A stretch of DNA of 64,000 nucleotides from Motilimonas pumila (GTDB taxonomy: Bacteria > Pseudomonadota > Gammaproteobacteria > Enterobacterales > CBDFNC01), in NCBI RefSeq assembly GCF_003596335.1, contig NZ_QZCH01000001.1:248001-312000 (forward strand), in the 5' to 3' direction. The notes below the pieces were generated by a model, which was not told the DNA's origin, searched no databases, and saw only the letters and a list, made by a program, of their open reading frames with translations. The position numbers and the translations under genes were made by a program. Below are positions 28,904 through 36,480 of the stretch, in pieces. Numbering within the stretch: the stretch's first letter is position 1; every line of letters begins with the position of its first letter.

Positions 28904-30638
28904 CGCAGTCCTCATCAACTAAAGGTAAGTATTCAAGCGAACTGCTGAAATTGTAGTAGCGATGAGTCAGCCTGATGCCCTCTGCCATTGCATCTTCATC
29001 TAAACCTTTCCAACTGACTTTGCAGGATTTAGTTTGTTTGCCTTCCAAATACCGAATGGCCAAATTTGCTGCCATGACACCAGTTTGAGCCGAACTTGCT
29101 GCGCCATATGAAATAAATTGTTCTCCACAGCCAGCAACGCTTTTCATGGTTACCTGGTCAGGTTCGATAAAATTCATATTCGACACCAGACCTCTGCAAC
29201 CTGTTTCCTGGCAAACGTAAGAGCACAATAGGCAACCCTTAGCATTGGAAATATCCAATGTTGCATGGCCACCTACACCATAACCTTCCAACCAACTGTT
29301 AATTACTGCAACTTTTGAGTTGGTATCCAAAAGGTATTGTTTAAACAATCGTTCCTGGGTCGGATTGCCTATAGCAATAACGATCAGGTCAAAATCATTC
29401 ATACGGCTACTTCGAGCAAACTCCATCAGTTTATCTAGTTTCCATTGTGCACAAGACCAGGGAAATTGTCGTTGAAGAGCTACACTTAAGGCTACGGTTT
29501 TAGGTGCTCCCACCCAATGCTGTTCTAAAATATGGCGATATAGATTATTGATTTCATATAAGTCAGGATCTACTAATGTTAAATGCCTAATACCGGCAGC
29601 AGACAACTTATGCGCAATTTCACTGCCTACTGAACCAACACCTATCACAGCTACCTTTTTGCCTGCTAACGTCAGAATACCACCACCACGTTCCACAGTA
29701 TTTTCTTGATTGAAGAGCCGTATAGGTAAAGCTTCTAATTTCCAGTTTTTTAGCTTTTCATCTGATAGTGGTAGCGCTTTTTTGGCTTTACCGCTAAGTT
29801 TCAGTGCGAACCAAGTACGTTCATCATTAACAGTCTTGGCGGTAAATACGACCCAATAAGCAGTTTCACGCCATTGACCGTATTTTTGTTGTAATTCAGT
29901 TCTAACCTTTATCGGTAGCGAAGATATTGTATGTAAATACCATTCATCGAGAGCATCTGAATGTTTAGGTGCAGGAGTAAGTGTCTCGATTGGAATCACA
30001 ACCGCTTTTCCTGCTATGCGTCGATTATCTTTCTGTATAGACAGCTGAATATCACTGATACCCGAAAGCGAATCATCAGCCGGGTGAACCATATAGTGGC
30101 TTTCGATGCCAAATTGTTTGCCATTTACCGGGCTATATACCGATAACGTTTGTAGGACTGGTCTTGCGATATTTGCCAACAAGGGTTTAAAGCTATCTGG
30201 ATCACAGATTCGCAACCAGTCACTGTAGAACTCACGAAGCAATTCACTATGGTTCCAATCTGGATTCGTTATGCACTTCTCTAACAATGAGATATGTCTG
30301 CGAAGCGATTCCTCTACAACTAATAGTGGTTGTTCGAAATTGACTGATAGGGACTCTGGTGCATTAACACAAACAGCGCCAATCTGAATCCCCGCATATT
30401 CATGAACAGATACATGAGCCAGCCTGCCTAAGAAATCAGGGTTAATTAAGAAAAATCCGGGTAGGCTATAGTAAGGAGGATCTTCTACCATCATCAATTG
30501 TATGGAGTGATTAAGGATCGTTGTTTCCACTACGATCCTCTCTCCTGCACCTGCTTCAATGGTTGTGCAGTTGAAGCCCTGCTTGATAAGGTGCTGTTTT
30601 ATTTCGCTTAGCAAATTATGCTCCCTGTGACGTTCCAA
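28887..30638 (-). CDS. CBASS Cap2, E2-E1 fusion ligase
   Basis: A 583-residue ubiquitin-transfer-like enzyme. An E2-like N-terminal domain (about 1-160) precedes a ThiF/E1 adenylation domain with the dinucleotide motif VAVIGVGSVGSEIAH and VDPDLYEINNLYRHIL, cysteines in CLLCSYVCQETGC, and a Cys-rich C-terminus (DEDCDVCTH). It conjugates the C-terminus of the CD-NTase to targets, which primes signalling. Starts are TTG at 30638 or, better placed after AGGGAG, TTG at 30614. It overlaps or abuts the CD-NTase stop. Confidence 0.9.
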   Translation of the reverse strand: MERHREHNLLSEIKQHLIKQGFNCTTIEAGAGERIVVETTILNHSIQLMMVEDPPYYSLPGFFLINPDFLGRLAHVSVHEYAGIQIGAVCVNAPESLSVNFEQPLLVVEESLRRHISLLEKCITNPDWNHSELLREFYSDWLRICDPDSFKPLLANIARPVLQTLSVYSPVNGKQFGIESHYMVHPADDSLSGISDIQLSIQKDNRRIAGKAVVIPIETLTPAPKHSDALDEWYLHTISSLPIKVRTELQQKYGQWRETAYWVVFTAKTVNDERTWFALKLSGKAKKALPLSDEKLKNWKLEALPIRLFNQENTVERGGGILTLAGKKVAVIGVGSVGSEIAHKLSAAGIRHLTLVDPDLYEINNLYRHILEQHWVGAPKTVALSVALQRQFPWSCAQWKLDKLMEFARSSRMNDFDLIVIAIGNPTQERLFKQYLLDTNSKVAVINSWLEGYGVGGHATLDISNAKGCLLCSYVCQETGCRGLVSNMNFIEPDQVTMKSVAGCGEQFISYGAASSAQTGVMAANLAIRYLEGKQTKSCKVSWKGLDEDAMAEGIRLTHRYYNFSSSLEYLPLVDEDCDVCTH

Positions 30639-31647
30639 CTACCCCAGCACTGCTATAAGCCACTTTCTTGGCATTACTGTCTTGCTCCTTTTCTGGCACT
30701 TCAAAATCGCCACCGAAAAGCCCCTGCAAAATTTCACATTGTTTACGCAAAGAGTCCTCGTTCAATGCCTGATCAAGTTTAGTCAGCATCGCATTCAGCT
30801 TATTATAGAGCTGTGTTCCAGTGTCAATGCTACTGTTTTCAAACACATTTCTGTATGGTTGAACCGGTAACCGCACATTGACTTTGTACTTAGCATCTTC
30901 AACCCACTGGAAATAATTGGCATTCAAAATTGCTGAAACAGTGTCGCGCAGCGATTGCAAGTCACTGACTTTGCCGTCATCGCTGATAGATGGACAAAAC
31001 TTGTCTTTCAGCATTAGTGTAAGTCCAATTGAAAACACTTTTTTGCCAACATTTTGGCCGAACTTTTCGTCGCGCCAGCGTTTTACGTATCTGACCAAGC
31101 GTTTAACCTGTCTGATTTTCAGGTCTGCTGATCCAATGTACTGGCTGCTGTCATTAACATGTTGTATCAGTTTTTTTGGCTCGGAAGGAGACCACACGCG
31201 GTTTTCTGCATTTGAGTTTAATTTACCCACTGCCAGTTCATACCGCTCATCTCGTTTCCGGTATATGACAATGTCGATATGCAGGTTTAAATTCATGTAG
31301 TCAGCAGTGACACAAGGCTTTTTGATTTTTGCATTTTTAAAGCCGCGCTTTTCCAAAACTTTTAGCACAAGCTTTTTAACTTCAACTGGATCATCAGGAG
31401 CACTGTCTGCATCAATAACCACTGCTCTATCGATATCAAAGTCAGCTTCAGGGTGTTTTATGCCTGTATACATGCTTAAAGAACCCTGAATAAATGTTTC
31501 TATTATTGGATAACCCGCGTTTTTAAATTCGGTTTTGAGTTCGTCCAAGATACTATTATCCTTGGCTCTGGCTTCCCGATAGGCTTCATCCTCTCTGCCG
31601 AGTTTTATCTTGTCATGAAATTTTATGAACTTGTTTTGCACAGACAT
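30616..31647 (-). CDS. CBASS CD-NTase (cGAS/DncV-like nucleotidyltransferase)
   Basis: A 343-residue cyclic oligonucleotide synthase. The active site shows GS at residues 55-56 (FIQGSLSMYTG) followed by the acidic DFDID at 69-73, and a third acidic residue in LNLHIDIVIYRK. The C-terminus ends GTSQGA; a small final residue is what Cap2 conjugates in type II systems. The start at 31647 (MSVQNKF) has GGAG upstream; the frame to 31755 overlaps another gene and is rejected. The product nucleotide cannot be told. Confidence 0.92.
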   Translation of the reverse strand: MSVQNKFIKFHDKIKLGREDEAYREARAKDNSILDELKTEFKNAGYPIIETFIQGSLSMYTGIKHPEADFDIDRAVVIDADSAPDDPVEVKKLVLKVLEKRGFKNAKIKKPCVTADYMNLNLHIDIVIYRKRDERYELAVGKLNSNAENRVWSPSEPKKLIQHVNDSSQYIGSADLKIRQVKRLVRYVKRWRDEKFGQNVGKKVFSIGLTLMLKDKFCPSISDDGKVSDLQSLRDTVSAILNANYFQWVEDAKYKVNVRLPVQPYRNVFENSSIDTGTQLYNKLNAMLTKLDQALNEDSLRKQCEILQGLFGGDFEVPEKEQDSNAKKVAYSSAGVVGTSQGA

Positions 31648-31673
31648 ACTTAGATATCTCCAGTTGAAACATT

Positions 31674-32042
31674 CTAAAGCTTGCCGAAAACTGGCAGACT
31701 TCTCGGTGTCGTAGCATCTAGCATCAGGTGGCTTAAATATCCCACAGCAGCGCACAGTGCTAACAGACGGATAGCTTTTTCAGTTCGGTCTTCCGGCTTC
31801 CAGTCATATACTTTCTTCAGGCCATACCCAACTAAACCCACAAAGGCCAGACTATGAAAGAACTGCCTGTGATTTGGATTTTTAAATGCAGGCTCGACAA
31901 TGTCTGGCAGTTTCCCGAACAACGAACCAGCCACCGGGGCGGCCAAAAGTAGTTCGGGCTTATCTTTTATCGCTTCTTTTTCCAATAGCGCGATTGCTAA
32001 TCCAGATGTAGCGCCTGTTAATGCATGTGCAAAACCATTCAA
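31674..32042 (-). CDS. YdjM-like membrane-associated metal-dependent hydrolase
   Basis: A 122-residue protein of the family annotated as LexA-binding inner membrane-associated hydrolase (PF04307 type). Conserved histidine-aspartate motifs are FAHALTG, KLPDIVEP, HRQFFHS and YLSHLMLDATTPRSLP, and two hydrophobic segments are present. The start is TTG at 32042, one base after the preceding stop and 7 bases from GGAG. The stop is 26 bases from the CD-NTase start, so it belongs to the CBASS transcript, though no CBASS role is established. Confidence 0.78.
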   Translation of the reverse strand: MNGFAHALTGATSGLAIALLEKEAIKDKPELLLAAPVAGSLFGKLPDIVEPAFKNPNHRQFFHSLAFVGLVGYGLKKVYDWKPEDRTEKAIRLLALCAAVGYLSHLMLDATTPRSLPVFGKL

Positions 32043-32043
32043 T

Positions 32044-32217
32044 TTACTTCTCCTTTCTTACACCTTTGAACGGGCGCTTATCAGATGTTTTAACATCCAT
32101 AAATTGGCCGGTGTCAGCATCTCGTTTTACCCAATGGCCACTATGGGTTTGAGTTTGCGAGCGACTTTTCACCGCACCTATGCGACGGCCATCACCAACA
32201 GGGGCATTTTTTGCCAT
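32044..32217 (-). CDS. small conserved basic protein (57 aa), first gene of CBASS operon
   Basis: MAKNAPVGDGRRIGAVKSRS begins a 57-residue basic protein ending GVRKEK. It resembles a family of unnamed small proteins with the pattern NAPVGxGHRxGxVKxRSQ and a WVKRDxxTGxF middle part. GAGGTG lies five bases before the ATG at 32217. It opens the leftward CBASS operon and lies next to the divergent regulator. Function unknown; the segment shared with other family members suggests a nucleic-acid or protein-binding tag rather than an enzyme. Confidence 0.7.
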   Translation of the reverse strand: MAKNAPVGDGRRIGAVKSRSQTQTHSGHWVKRDADTGQFMDVKTSDKRPFKGVRKEK

Positions 32218-32247
32218 TAGACACCTCATTAACTCTGGTTTAGATTT

Positions 32248-32303
32248 CAACAACTGTTAATATGCTACATCTTATAGCGAAACAGATCAACAGCTGTTAA
32301 TAT
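32248..32303. promoter_or_regulatory. two operator repeats in the CBASS/CapH divergent promoter
   Basis: CAACAACTGTTAATAT (32248-32263) and CAACAGCTGTTAATAT (32288-32303) are 16-base direct repeats with AACAnCTGTT palindromic cores, 40 bases (about four helical turns) apart. They lie between the divergent starts, where a TATAAG-like -10 for the CBASS direction is also found. Confidence 0.75.
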
Positions 32304-32326
32304 ATAAATCAACGGAGGGATATTTT

Positions 32327-32671
32327 ATGGCTGACAAAATTCAACAAGCCGCACTTATCAGTAAAAACATAAAACACATGCGAGAGTTACTTGGTTGGAC
32401 ACAGTCAAGGCTGGCTAGCGAGGCTGGGATAACAGCAGCAGCACTGAGCAAAATAGAAAAAGACGAAGGCCGAATGCCAACTATTGTTGTGCTAAGAAAG
32501 ATCGCTTCGGCACTAGGTGTAAAGCCCTATGAAATAACCGGAGAAGATGCTCCGGAAGATTCAGGAGATAAAACCACTGAATTCTATCGAAAGTGGGGAG
32601 AACTTGATAAGCTGCCAGAACAGGATCAGCGTATATTACGAGAAATGATGGAACGCTTCACCAAGAAGTAA
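32327..32671 (+). CDS. XRE-family repressor, CapH-like
   Basis: A 114-residue transcription regulator with a helix-turn-helix at about residues 15-70 (WTQSRLASEAGITAAALSKIEKDE). A GGAGGG site lies 9 bases upstream. It is divergent from the CBASS operon and followed 9 bases later by a zinc protease gene, the arrangement of CapH-CapP, in which CapP cleaves CapH and derepresses CBASS after DNA damage. The two operator repeats before it are likely its targets. The pairing with CapH is from context and domain type. Confidence 0.82.
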   Translation: MADKIQQAALISKNIKHMRELLGWTQSRLASEAGITAAALSKIEKDEGRMPTIVVLRKIASALGVKPYEITGEDAPEDSGDKTTEFYRKWGELDKLPEQDQRILREMMERFTKK

Positions 32672-32680
32672 GGAGTTGGT

Positions 32681-33535
32681 ATGGAAGAACAAAAAGGAGC
32701 AAAGGAGGCCGAATCTTTACTTGAAGATCTGGGTTTTGATCATTTACCTATAAATGTAAATCAATTTATTAATGCTATTTCGGACGAGAGCTTCCCTGTT
32801 AGCATAGAATTCTTTGCTTTTGAATCTGATCAGTTTTTAGGTAAGGCTGTAGGCAATGAAAATGGGGCAGGCATTATTATCAATAGTAATATTCCTGATT
32901 CTCGACGACTAAACTTCACTGCGGCACATGAAATAGGACATGTCTGCATGCACATCATGCAAGGCTCTTCTCAGAATTTTGCGTGTGGCAACTCTGAGAT
33001 GGGTGATTACTTTAAAGATCCACTCGAACGCCAAGCGAATGGCTTTGCATCTGGATTATTAATGCCTAGGCGGTTAGTTAAGCCTTTGACTGATGGCGAA
33101 GTAAATTGGCATAACATCAAGCAAATATCTGATTTCTGCAACACATCTTTGGAAGCTGTTTTTAGAAGATTAGCATGGCTTGAGAAAGCGCCAGTAGCAA
33201 TGGTAATCCACCAAAACAAGCAGTTTAAGCGTTTTGTTCCTACTGCGCATTTTGATTTTTATATTCAAAAGACCAACCTATCTACCGATCAATTAGCTTC
33301 TTGTGTAGATGTAAATTACCAAGCTTATCCAAATAAATATGATGTTGTAGATCCTATAGATTGGGTCGTACCTAAGCGTAATGGAATTCTATTAACCGAG
33401 TTATACGCCAGCTCAATTCTGTTGAAGGATGGGTTTATTTATACTTTATTAAGCTACGATGATGACTGCTTGGAAGAAGTTGAAGATTTAGATAATCTGG
33501 AAATGGAGCACTCTCAACATTTTGGTCGAAAATGA
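32681..33535 (+). CDS. ImmA/IrrE-like zinc protease, CapP-like
   Basis: A 284-residue protein with the zinc-binding HEXXH motif at residues 83-87 (AAHEIGHVCMH) and the third ligand probably Glu116 (LERQAN). The C-terminal 150 residues form a separate domain containing a cysteine (SCVDVN), as expected for a sensing domain in CapP. It follows the XRE regulator in the same operon. By analogy it would cleave that regulator in response to damaged or single-stranded DNA and release CBASS expression. Confidence 0.8.
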   Translation: MEEQKGAKEAESLLEDLGFDHLPINVNQFINAISDESFPVSIEFFAFESDQFLGKAVGNENGAGIIINSNIPDSRRLNFTAAHEIGHVCMHIMQGSSQNFACGNSEMGDYFKDPLERQANGFASGLLMPRRLVKPLTDGEVNWHNIKQISDFCNTSLEAVFRRLAWLEKAPVAMVIHQNKQFKRFVPTAHFDFYIQKTNLSTDQLASCVDVNYQAYPNKYDVVDPIDWVVPKRNGILLTELYASSILLKDGFIYTLLSYDDDCLEEVEDLDNLEMEHSQHFGRK

Positions 33536-33602
33536 ATGAAATAGATCTTTTTAAGTTTTTGACATATAGAGAACATTTTCTATCTGCTAGTTCCAAATAT
33601 TC

Positions 33603-34310
33603 TCACTTAGCTACGAAGACAGTAACCAACGTTTTTATTAAACCATTTGGCACAACAACGAAGTGCATATTGCTACCAACATGCTGCCAGAACTCGGCCT
33701 CTTGTGCATATTTTTTTGATTTTTGGATAGCGACGCGTCCTGGTAACTGTGCTTTAGTTAGCCCTGAGCATAGCAGCTTTGTGCACAAAGCCTTCCAAGG
33801 ATGCTTAGGTACACCGTCTGAAAGCCTTTCCACGAATCTTTCTAGCGCGTGACGAGTCACCACGACAGGTCCAATGTTCGGAACGTTGATGACCTCATCG
33901 ATTTCTCTCACTGAAACATTATCGACGCTGTATTCTTCGAAGGAATGTGAGAGCCAATCTTCCCGTTTTTCTACCGAGATCTGTGCTTCTTGGTAACGGG
34001 TGAGCAAAAACCTAGTCAGGCTGTAAAGTGAATGCTGAGTTGAGCGTTGTTTCTGTAACTTTTTGATGGCTCCTTTACTGACTCGGATTTGAAGCCCATT
34101 GCCGCTTCGGTTAATGCCCATCACCTCTTTCACTGACAGTAGGTGGTGAATTGCATAGAGCTCAGCGGCAATTGGCTTTTGCTGCTCAGGTAGCATGTCG
34201 TATTGCTCACCTAAATCGACCTTTAGCTCACCACCTCTTCGAAGGCCGGTCTTCCAGTAAACCGTAAACTCACCATCAGTCTGCTTTGTTAACAGGGTTA
34301 ATACCATCAT
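33603..34310 (-). CDS. conserved ICE core protein at hotspot 3 boundary (s073 position)
   Basis: A 235-residue protein of unknown function. No enzymatic motif is evident; the middle (VSKGAIKKLQKQRSTQHSLYSLTRF) is basic and the region TRHALERFVERLS resembles a helical nucleic-acid-binding segment. GGAG lies eight bases before ATGATG at 34310. Its place between the primase-like gene and hotspot 3 corresponds to the s073 gene of SXT. It is convergent with the CapP-like gene and separated from the upstream operon by a terminator. Confidence 0.72.
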   Translation of the reverse strand: MMVLTLLTKQTDGEFTVYWKTGLRRGGELKVDLGEQYDMLPEQQKPIAAELYAIHHLLSVKEVMGINRSGNGLQIRVSKGAIKKLQKQRSTQHSLYSLTRFLLTRYQEAQISVEKREDWLSHSFEEYSVDNVSVREIDEVINVPNIGPVVVTRHALERFVERLSDGVPKHPWKALCTKLLCSGLTKAQLPGRVAIQKSKKYAQEAEFWQHVGSNMHFVVVPNGLIKTLVTVFVAK

Positions 34311-34373
34311 GTTTGTTTCTCCTATTGGTTATCTATTTTTCATTCTCCATGTTTTTTCAAATATGCAAGGCGC

Positions 34374-34394
34374 AAAAAAAGGGGCCGAAGCCCC
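34374..34394 (-). terminator. intrinsic terminator at end of recombination operon
   Basis: GGGGC-TTCG-GCCCC hairpin followed on the reverse strand by seven T, directly after the primase-like gene. Confidence 0.93.
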
Positions 34395-34399
34395 TTGGA

Positions 34400-35467
34400 T
34401 CAGATATGAACTTTCGGAAAGCCCATGGCACCGTAAACATTCAGCACATCATTCCAATCCCAACTTTTCACGCCAAGTGACGTTGGTATCGGGGGGATCA
34501 ACACTTGCGTCAGAATGCCTTTCTGCCAGGCTTTTTTCTTGAGTTCATTCGCTGCATTCAGGCCGGTCTCAGAGAGATCGTGGTCTGCCCAGATGTACAG
34601 CATTTTCACATTACTTGGTGGTTCAAACCTAGCCAGTAGGGTTGCATTCACAACCGACCAACATGTTTGCCCCGTAGCTCTGGTAACCGCTAAAGCTGTT
34701 TCGATGCCTTCAGAAACACCTAATACCTCACCAGGCTCACCTATAGGAATGGCACCACCAGTGATTGTTCTGTCACTGGGTATGGGCATCATCTTTTTTG
34801 GCTTTTCAACCGGCGCTTTGAATCCATCTTCACTTAGGTAGATCCGATGGAACGTGGCCGAACGCCCTTGCTGAGTAACGATTTTACCTAGCAGCGCTGG
34901 GTAGCTATCGATAAACAGACCATCTTCATCATGGTAAGGCAAGTTTGGATGAAACCTCAGCACCGAATCCCATTCAGGACGAAGCCGCGTAACAATGCCA
35001 CGACGATGCAAGTAGTTCCAAACTGGTTGCGCACGAGTATCTGCAAGAGATAGCGTTTCTCCCCAGGTTTGATTCAAGCGATGGATAATCGCTTTGTCCT
35101 CTTCCTGCTTTTTAGTCTTCCAGTCAACAGCGTTACTCGGTATTACCCGAGTTGGTACTTGTCCGGGTTGAATACCTAGAACTTGACCGATTGCTTCAAT
35201 AGACTGAGCAAAGTTCCATCCATTAATCCAAGACAACAGTTCAAAGCCATCATGAAAGATACCGCAGGTATTACAAACGCCCCCACCGGTATATTCAGCA
35301 TCTTTGAACAGCCTAAAGCCATCACGACCGCCATGAACAGGACAAGCCACATGACGGCCTTTTCGAGCAATAGCGGCATCAAGTTCTGGCACCAAAGCCG
35401 CAAGTATTTGAAGCCATTGGCCATTAAGATATGGCCTTACTGTTTCAATCTGTAAAGGTAACGCCAT
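34400..35467 (-). CDS. primase-like protein with zinc and Toprim domains
   Basis: A 355-residue protein with a DnaG/P4-type N-terminal zinc finger (CPVHGGRDGFR ... GVCNTCGI) and a Toprim domain (VLGVSEGIETALAV, then IWADHD, supplying the acidic metal residues). It is likely to synthesise primers or act as a primase fragment for the single-stranded ICE. AAGGAGG is five to six bases before the ATG. It is the last gene of the operon that begins upstream of ssb, and a strong terminator follows it. Confidence 0.82.
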   Translation of the reverse strand: MALPLQIETVRPYLNGQWLQILAALVPELDAAIARKGRHVACPVHGGRDGFRLFKDAEYTGGGVCNTCGIFHDGFELLSWINGWNFAQSIEAIGQVLGIQPGQVPTRVIPSNAVDWKTKKQEEDKAIIHRLNQTWGETLSLADTRAQPVWNYLHRRGIVTRLRPEWDSVLRFHPNLPYHDEDGLFIDSYPALLGKIVTQQGRSATFHRIYLSEDGFKAPVEKPKKMMPIPSDRTITGGAIPIGEPGEVLGVSEGIETALAVTRATGQTCWSVVNATLLARFEPPSNVKMLYIWADHDLSETGLNAANELKKKAWQKGILTQVLIPPIPTSLGVKSWDWNDVLNVYGAMGFPKVHI

Positions 35468-35514
35468 ATAACCTCCTTAAGTAAAAAGCCGACTATTACC
35501 ACTGGTGGTAAAAG

Positions 35515-35571
35515 CCAGCTTGGGTCCTGCATTGAGCCGTTTGGTTAATGCAGGAACGTTAGTCAAGCTGG
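35515..35571 (-). promoter_or_regulatory. nested hairpin before the primase-like gene
   Basis: An outer stem CCAGCTTG/CAAGCTGG (8 bp) and an inner stem TCCTGCATT/AATGCAGGA (9 bp) are both perfect. The outer arm lies within the last codons of the upstream gene. There is no T run, so it is not a plain terminator; a processing or attenuation role is possible. Confidence 0.5.
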
Positions 35572-35900
35572 ATACCATGTCGTCTTAATAGCCACATGAT
35601 GGAATCACGAAGCACATCAGGATCGACAACCGCAGCCATTGCGCAAACACGAAAGCAAAATGGCGTTAATTCGTCATTTTGAATCCACGACAACACATCC
35701 TTGCGCAACCGAGTACTAACACGACCGTCCAGCAATACACGGATCGCATCCAATAGAATGCCTTCGCGTAACTGCCAGATTTCCGTGTCAGACCAAGTGA
35801 CAGGGGCATCATCAAACTCAAATAGAAATTCGAGCTGTAATGACGTGTGTTGATGGGACTGCTTTTGTGATGAAGGAGAATGGGCAATGCGCCCATTCAT
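35559..35900 (-). CDS. conserved ICE protein of unknown function (s071 position)
   Basis: A 113-residue protein overlapping the radC stop by one base (ATG within TAATG-type overlap). It is mainly helical, with a Trp-rich middle (VTWSDTEIWQLREGILLDAIRVLLDG) and RVSTRLRKDVLSWIQND. I recognise no family motif. Conserved position after radC in SXT/R391 elements suggests a role in the recombination and repair operon. Confidence 0.7.
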   Translation of the reverse strand: MNGRIAHSPSSQKQSHQHTSLQLEFLFEFDDAPVTWSDTEIWQLREGILLDAIRVLLDGRVSTRLRKDVLSWIQNDELTPFCFRVCAMAAVVDPDVLRDSIMWLLRRHGIQLD

Positions 35901-36397
35901 TAAAGATAACCGCGTTCGGCAAGCGAAACGCAGCCCTCGGATGCGACCACGACATGGTCAAGCGTTCGAATATCAACAAGTGACAAGGCGTCACGGAGTC
36001 GATGAGTGATGCGTTTATCAGCTTCACTGGGCTCAGGATCACCCGATGGATGGTTATGAACCAGTATCACTGCTGCCGCATTAAGCTCTAGCGCACGCTT
36101 TGTTACTTCCCTTGGATACACGCTCGCCGCATCTAAAGTGCCTTTGAACAGCTCTTCAAATCGAATAACGCGATGCTTTGTATCAAGAAACAGCACGCCA
36201 AAGACTTCGTGCTCATACTCGTGCATCAGTGTTTGCAGGTATGAGAACGCCGACGATGGCTGTTCAATTTTGCGACCTTTACTCAATCGACCACGAGCAA
36301 GCTTGAGCGCCATATCTAATATATCCGCTTCGGTCACCTGCTCAGGAACGATGTAAGTACCGGCTTCTTCGCCAGCTAAGAACTTTCTGTTTTTCAT
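35900..36397 (-). CDS. radC: RadC-like JAB protein
   Basis: A 165-residue protein of the RadC/UPF0758 family with the metal motif VHNHPSGDPEPSEAD (HxHP-X6-S-X2-D type). Full-length RadC proteins are about 220 residues and carry an N-terminal HhH domain; this one has mostly the JAB domain, as is usual on ICEs and plasmids. The ATG at 36397 has GGAG six bases upstream, within a structured leader that can hide it. The function remains unresolved. Confidence 0.9.
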   Translation of the reverse strand: MKNRKFLAGEEAGTYIVPEQVTEADILDMALKLARGRLSKGRKIEQPSSAFSYLQTLMHEYEHEVFGVLFLDTKHRVIRFEELFKGTLDAASVYPREVTKRALELNAAAVILVHNHPSGDPEPSEADKRITHRLRDALSLVDIRTLDHVVVASEGCVSLAERGYL

Positions 36398-36401
36398 AGG
36401 A

Positions 36402-36463
36402 GTCTCCAAAAAAAAGCGGAGACGAACCCATGCCCTGACGGAGACGGAATCGTCCCCGCAGGG
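36402..36463 (-). promoter_or_regulatory. two-hairpin leader 1 (radC)
   Basis: RNA stem 1: CCCUG...CAGGG around GGGGACG/CGUCUCC (36433-36463). Stem 2: GUCUCC pairs with the Shine-Dalgarno GGAGAC (36402-36423). The GUCUCC copies in stems 1 and 2 are interchangeable, which allows alternative folds. Confidence 0.75.
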
Positions 36464-36480
36464 TGGTAAAATTGATGTGG

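Noticed and set aside
33532-33852. Rightward 106-codon frame after the CapP-like gene
   Set aside because: It lies antisense to the conserved s073-position gene, and its sequence has no family resemblance or supporting signals beyond overlap with the CapP-like stop.
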